Origin: Iodobacter sp025352645 | GTDB lineage: Bacteria; Pseudomonadota; Gammaproteobacteria; Burkholderiales; Chitinibacteraceae | Length of the DNA: 64,000 nucleotides | Reading direction: 5' to 3' | Assembly (NCBI RefSeq): GCF_033446605.1 | Contig: NZ_JAWQUO010000001.1 | Span: forward strand, 1 to 64,000 | In this document: positions 62,977 through 64,000 of the stretch, piece by piece | Position numbering within the stretch: position 1 is the first letter of the stretch | How the letters are laid out: each line of letters starts with the position of its first letter | The notes under the pieces: model-generated | Databases searched by the model: none | What the model saw: the letters and a program-made list of their open reading frames with translations, nothing else | What the model was told of the DNA's origin: nothing | Made by a program: the position numbers and the translations under genes

Positions 62977-62998
62977 TAAAAACCGCAGGAGAGAGACG

Positions 62999-64000
62999 AT
63001 GAAAAAAATATTTGCGGCACTCGCCCTCAGTGCGACAGCAGCTCAAGGCTTTGCTGCTGAAGTGGCGGCTTCTGTCCCCGTTGCTATCGTAGATACCATT
63101 AATAAAGGCGATAACGCGTGGATGTTTATCTCCACAGCGTTGGTTATTTTGATGTCTATACCTGGCCTTGCCCTATTTTATGGTGGCTTGGTTCGCTCTA
63201 AAAATATGTTATCGGTGCTGATGCAGGTGTTTTCTGTGTTTGCAATGATCTCCGTGCTGTGGGTGGTGTATGGCTACTCACTGGCGTTTACCGAGGGCAA
63301 TGCTTTCTTTGGCTCCTTTAGCAAAGTCATGCTCAAAGGCGTGACTCCTGATTCGATTGCGGCCACCTTTAGCAAGGGCGTGGGGATTTCTGAGCTGATT
63401 TACATCGTGTTTCAAGGCGCATTTGCGGCGATTACCTGCTGCCTGATTGTGGGCGCGTTTGCTGAACGGGTGAAATTTGCGGCGGTGATGGCATTTTGCG
63501 CGATCTGGTTTACCTTCTCCTATCTGCCAATGGCCCATATGGTTTGGTATTGGACAGGGCCTGATGCTTATCTAACCCAAGCCGCTGCCGACACGGCCAC
63601 GGCCACAGCGGGTTTTCTTTTTCAAAAAGGTGCACTTGATTTTGCTGGCGGCACGGTGGTGCATATCAATGCCGCCGTTGCAGGTTTGATTGGTGCAATT
63701 ATGGTTGGTAAACGGATTGGTTTTGGCCGTGAAGCCATGACGCCACACAGCTTAACCATGACCATGATTGGTGCTTCATTGCTGTGGTTTGGTTGGTTTG
63801 GCTTTAATGCGGGCTCTGCTTTAGAAGCCAATGGCGTGGCGGCGCTGGCCTTTATTAATACTTGGTTGGCCACTGCTGCGGCGACGATGTCTTGGTTATT
63901 GGCCGAATGGATGCTCAAAGGCAAGCCTTCGCTGCTAGGCGCGGCATCAGGAGCGGTTGCTGGTTTGGTAGCCATTACACCTGCTTGCGGCTTTGTGGGT
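62999..64000 (+). CDS. amtB: ammonium transporter AmtB (3' end cut by window)
   Basis: 334 codons are open to the window edge, from ATG with GGAGAGAG upstream. A cleavable signal peptide (MKKIFAALALSATAAQGFAA) is followed by WMFISTALVILMSIPGLALFYGGLVRSKNMLS, then AFAERVKFAAVMAFCAIWFTFSYLPMAHMVW, DFAGGTVVHINAAVAGL (pore histidine) and GWFGFNAGSALEANG. It is a trimeric NH4+/NH3 channel of the inner membrane. It lies 22 bp after glnK and is regulated by it. Confidence 0.97.
   Translation, partial: MKKIFAALALSATAAQGFAAEVAASVPVAIVDTINKGDNAWMFISTALVILMSIPGLALFYGGLVRSKNMLSVLMQVFSVFAMISVLWVVYGYSLAFTEGNAFFGSFSKVMLKGVTPDSIAATFSKGVGISELIYIVFQGAFAAITCCLIVGAFAERVKFAAVMAFCAIWFTFSYLPMAHMVWYWTGPDAYLTQAAADTATATAGFLFQKGALDFAGGTVVHINAAVAGLIGAIMVGKRIGFGREAMTPHSLTMTMIGASLLWFGWFGFNAGSALEANGVAALAFINTWLATAAATMSWLLAEWMLKGKPSLLGAASGAVAGLVAITPACGFVG

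Overview
The window reads as chromosome of a Gram-negative betaproteobacterium, most likely order Neisseriales (Iodobacter, Deefgea, Chitinibacter or Chromobacterium type). The grounds are the complete mra/dcw division cluster ending in ftsZ-lpxC, a meso-DAP type MurE, the ftsY-ftsE-ftsX-rpoH block divergent from rsmD, a CNP1-like protein, UbiK divergent from glnK-amtB, and base composition near 50% GC by eye. The genus is inference from gene order and protein style; no search was run.

Layout. (1) 0.2-19.3 kb, minus strand: mraZ-rsmH-ftsL-ftsI-murE-murF-mraY-murD-ftsW-murG-murC-ddl-ftsQ-ftsA-ftsZ-lpxC plus a small membrane protein. It is driven by a promoter whose -10 overlaps three perfect MraZ boxes. 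(2) 19.5-20.7 kb, plus: a 54-residue membrane protein and msrP. (3) 21-26.3 kb: ftsY, a GNAT gene, ftsE, ftsX and rpoH (with a CIRCE operator) divergent from rsmD. (4) 26.5-37.3 kb, minus: two EAL-protein/sulfate-binding-protein pairs, cysTWA, an HDOD protein and a PAS-GGDEF-EAL protein. (5) 37.3-38.2 kb: AT-rich gene-free DNA and a MITE-like element. (6) 38.2-46.4 kb: acetoacetyl-CoA synthetase, maiA, fahA, hmgA and an IclR regulator (homogentisate catabolism), then a ferredoxin. (7) 46.5-53.2 kb: HD-GYP protein, msrQ, proB, a LysR regulator, a lipocalin-like protein, an MFS exporter and a CNP1-like protein. (8) 53.2-57.5 kb: two cation diffusion facilitators around a two-component system and a PepSY-like periplasmic protein. 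(9) 57.7-64 kb: tusA-like gene, pyrC, rnpB, VOC protein, aqpZ, GNAT, ubiK, and sigma54-type glnK-amtB (amtB cut by the window end).

The most unusual signal is inside the division cluster. The translation-initiation regions (Shine-Dalgarno, start codon, first codons) of three genes, rsmH, ftsW and ftsA, are each present a second time just upstream of the real start. Before rsmH and ftsW the copies open very short reading frames whose stop codons overlap the start of the next frame, forming a relay of coupled mini-ORFs between major genes. I know of no description of this.

The window is also rich in dispersed intergenic palindromes. There are nine whole or half copies of an element built on cggag/ctccg-type arms with ends like aaacccaaatcttgaacc, several gggcgggt REP-like palindromes, two dRS3-like copies, a 271-bp MITE with CTAG ends, and a 309-bp element bounded by inverted repeats. 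Several sit inside operons. Five proteins with c-di-GMP-type domains (two EAL, one GGDEF-EAL, one HD-GYP, one HDOD with a probable degenerate EAL half) lie within 21 kb, four of them interleaved with sulfate-uptake genes.
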